DNA from: Bacillus sp. USDA818B3_A
Lineage (GTDB): Bacteria > Bacillota > Bacilli > Bacillales > Cytobacillaceae
Length of the DNA: 64,000 nucleotides
Reading direction: 5' to 3'
NCBI RefSeq assembly: GCF_009928415.1
Contig: NZ_JAABNN010000010.1
Coordinates: 14,884-78,883, forward strand
Shown here piece by piece: positions 62,899 to 64,000 of the stretch. The notes beneath the pieces are model-generated. The model did not search any database and had not been told where the DNA came from. It was given only the letters and a program-made list of their open reading frames with translations. Position 1 is the stretch's first letter, and every line of letters starts with the position of its first letter. The position numbers and the translations under genes are program-made.

Positions 62899-64000
62899 AT
62901 GTTTTTACAACCAATGGTATGGATGACCATCCTATCTTTCGTGTTTACATTAATCTTTATTCTTTGGAGGCCTAAGGGGGTTAATGAAGCAGTTCCAGCA
63001 ACGGTCGGAGCCATTTTTGTTTTATTAAGCGGCAGTGTTTCGCTGACCGACCTCGGAATGATCACAGAGACGATAAGCGGTGCCGCAATCACGATTATCG
63101 CCACAATTGTTATGGCCATCGTTTTAGAAAGCTTTGGATTTTTTAACTGGGTTGCGGAAAAATTGGCAGCCAAGGCCAGGGGGTCTGGTATTCGGTTATT
63201 TTGGTATGTGAATCTCTTATGCTTTTTGATGACCCTATTTTTTAATAATGATGGGAGTATCTTAATTACCACACCGATTTTAGTCATGCTTCTTAATAAT
63301 ATGGGGCTGAAAAACCACCAGAAGATTCCATATTTATTATCAGGCGGATTGGTTGCGACAGCATCGAGTGCACCGATTGGGGTAAGTAATATTGTTAACT
63401 TAATCGCGCTTAAAATTGTTCATATGAGCCTTTATTTACACACTGCGATGATGTTTGTACCGGCAACGCTGGGCTTGCTGTTCCTTGTCTTTTTGCTGTA
63501 CCTGCGCTTTAAAAGGATACTGCCGAAAACCGTTCCTGCCACGGTAAGCGGCTTAACGCGCAAATCTTATCATCCACTTAAGCTTGGTCCGGAATATGCT
63601 AATGAAAAAGAACGATCAAAATTCATGCGCAATGTATTGCTGTTTGTATTTGGTGTACGAATCAGTCTTTTTGCCGCCTCCTATATTGGCATTCCTGTTT
63701 CTTTAATGGCTGTAATAGGATCGCTGATCCTGCTGGGCTGGAGATGGGCCTATCTAAAAATCCCGCCAATCGATATGATTAAAAAGACTCCGTGGTATAT
63801 TCTTATCTTCGCATTTAGTATGTACGTCATCATCTATGGATTGAACAATATTGGTCTGACGGATTGGCTAATCGGTTTCATGCGGCCAATGGTGTCGGGA
63901 AGTTTGCTGAATGCCAGTGTGATGATGGGGACACTTTTAACCGTACTTTCCAATATTTTTAACAATCATCCCGCCCTGATGGTTGGAACGCTTACGTTAA
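62899..64000 (+). CDS. arsB: ArsB-type arsenite/anion transporter, 3' end cut by the window
   Basis: At least 367 codons with no stop before 64000. Starts MFLQPMVWMTILSF at ATG 62899 behind AAAGGGGAT. Many helices; FFNNDGSILITTPILVML and APIGVSNIVNLIALKIV are typical of the ArsB/CitMHS ion transporter superfamily, and the late NNHPALM block is the second half's counterpart. ArsB exports arsenite; no arsR or arsC is visible in the window, so the ion is uncertain. Confidence 0.85.
   Translation, partial: MFLQPMVWMTILSFVFTLIFILWRPKGVNEAVPATVGAIFVLLSGSVSLTDLGMITETISGAAITIIATIVMAIVLESFGFFNWVAEKLAAKARGSGIRLFWYVNLLCFLMTLFFNNDGSILITTPILVMLLNNMGLKNHQKIPYLLSGGLVATASSAPIGVSNIVNLIALKIVHMSLYLHTAMMFVPATLGLLFLVFLLYLRFKRILPKTVPATVSGLTRKSYHPLKLGPEYANEKERSKFMRNVLLFVFGVRISLFAASYIGIPVSLMAVIGSLILLGWRWAYLKIPPIDMIKKTPWYILIFAFSMYVIIYGLNNIGLTDWLIGFMRPMVSGSLLNASVMMGTLLTVLSNIFNNHPALMVGTLTL

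Noticed and set aside
62763..62975. 70-codon frame before arsB
   Set aside because: Its end overlaps the arsB start in another frame, it has no ribosome site and translates the G-rich leader.

Overview
The window looks like chromosomal DNA of a low-GC, endospore-former-type Bacillaceae bacterium (Bacillus/Neobacillus-like). Most proteins read as close relatives of Bacillus subtilis products (YerA, YerB, YerC, PcrB, PcrA, LigA, CamS, GatCAB, DgkB, RlmCD, YkcB, YkcC). Shine-Dalgarno sites are strong, GTG and TTG starts are common, and terminators are hairpins followed by T-runs. I saw no rRNA, tRNA, transposase, phage gene or CRISPR array.

Layout. 1-0.25 kb: a tandem array of a 52-bp unit. 0.3-12.1 kb: the conserved yerA-yerB-yerC / pcrB-pcrA-ligA-camS / rocA block (archaeal-type prenylglyceryl lipid synthesis, DNA repair, proline catabolism), with a LexA-like box ahead of pcrA. 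12.4-13.7 kb: two unrecognised membrane proteins. 13.8-18.7 kb: nirB-nirD plus two siroheme genes (cobA/hemD fusion, precorrin-2 dehydrogenase) behind a near-ideal Fnr-type promoter; NirBD reduces nitrite and the last two genes make its siroheme. 18.9-21.8 kb: the glyoxylate shunt aceB-aceA. 21.9-22.0 kb: a helically phased short-repeat array. 22.1-24.3 kb: yueI, an OsmC protein, a VanZ protein and a lysozyme-like protein. 24.5-27.7 kb: gatCAB for Gln-tRNA formation.

28.1-38.4 kb: an accessory carbohydrate cassette. It holds an IclR regulator (with cre and operator-like sites), a sugar ABC transporter without its ATPase, a GH2 beta-galactosidase, and the three D-galactonate catabolism enzymes (dgoD-type dehydratase, dgoK-type kinase, dgoA-type aldolase). 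It lies where B. subtilis has yerO-swrC after gatB. It is bracketed by two related non-coding segments that look like orphan repressor-gene control regions, and by near-identical terminators.

38.7-49.2 kb: small enzymes, a PutP proline symporter, a PlsY paralogue, diacylglycerol kinase, pncA-pncB for NAD salvage, an RlmCD-like methyltransferase lacking most Fe-S ligands, YehS and a YgjP-like metalloprotease. 49.3-50.4 kb: a chromosomal TubZ/FtsZ-like GTPase with no visible TubR partner, the most unusual gene here. 50.6-64 kb: TerC and TauE membrane proteins, the ykcC-ykcB glycosyltransferase pair, a Gfo/Idh oxidoreductase, an N-acetylglucosamine-type PTS permease, a methyltransferase, a divergent membrane protein / sensor kinase-response regulator locus, and the start of an ArsB-type transporter cut by the window end.

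The intergenic motif GGTGCCTGTCACC recurs, intact or degenerate, at five gene ends. Family and function statements rest on reading motifs and remembered family features; no database search was run.
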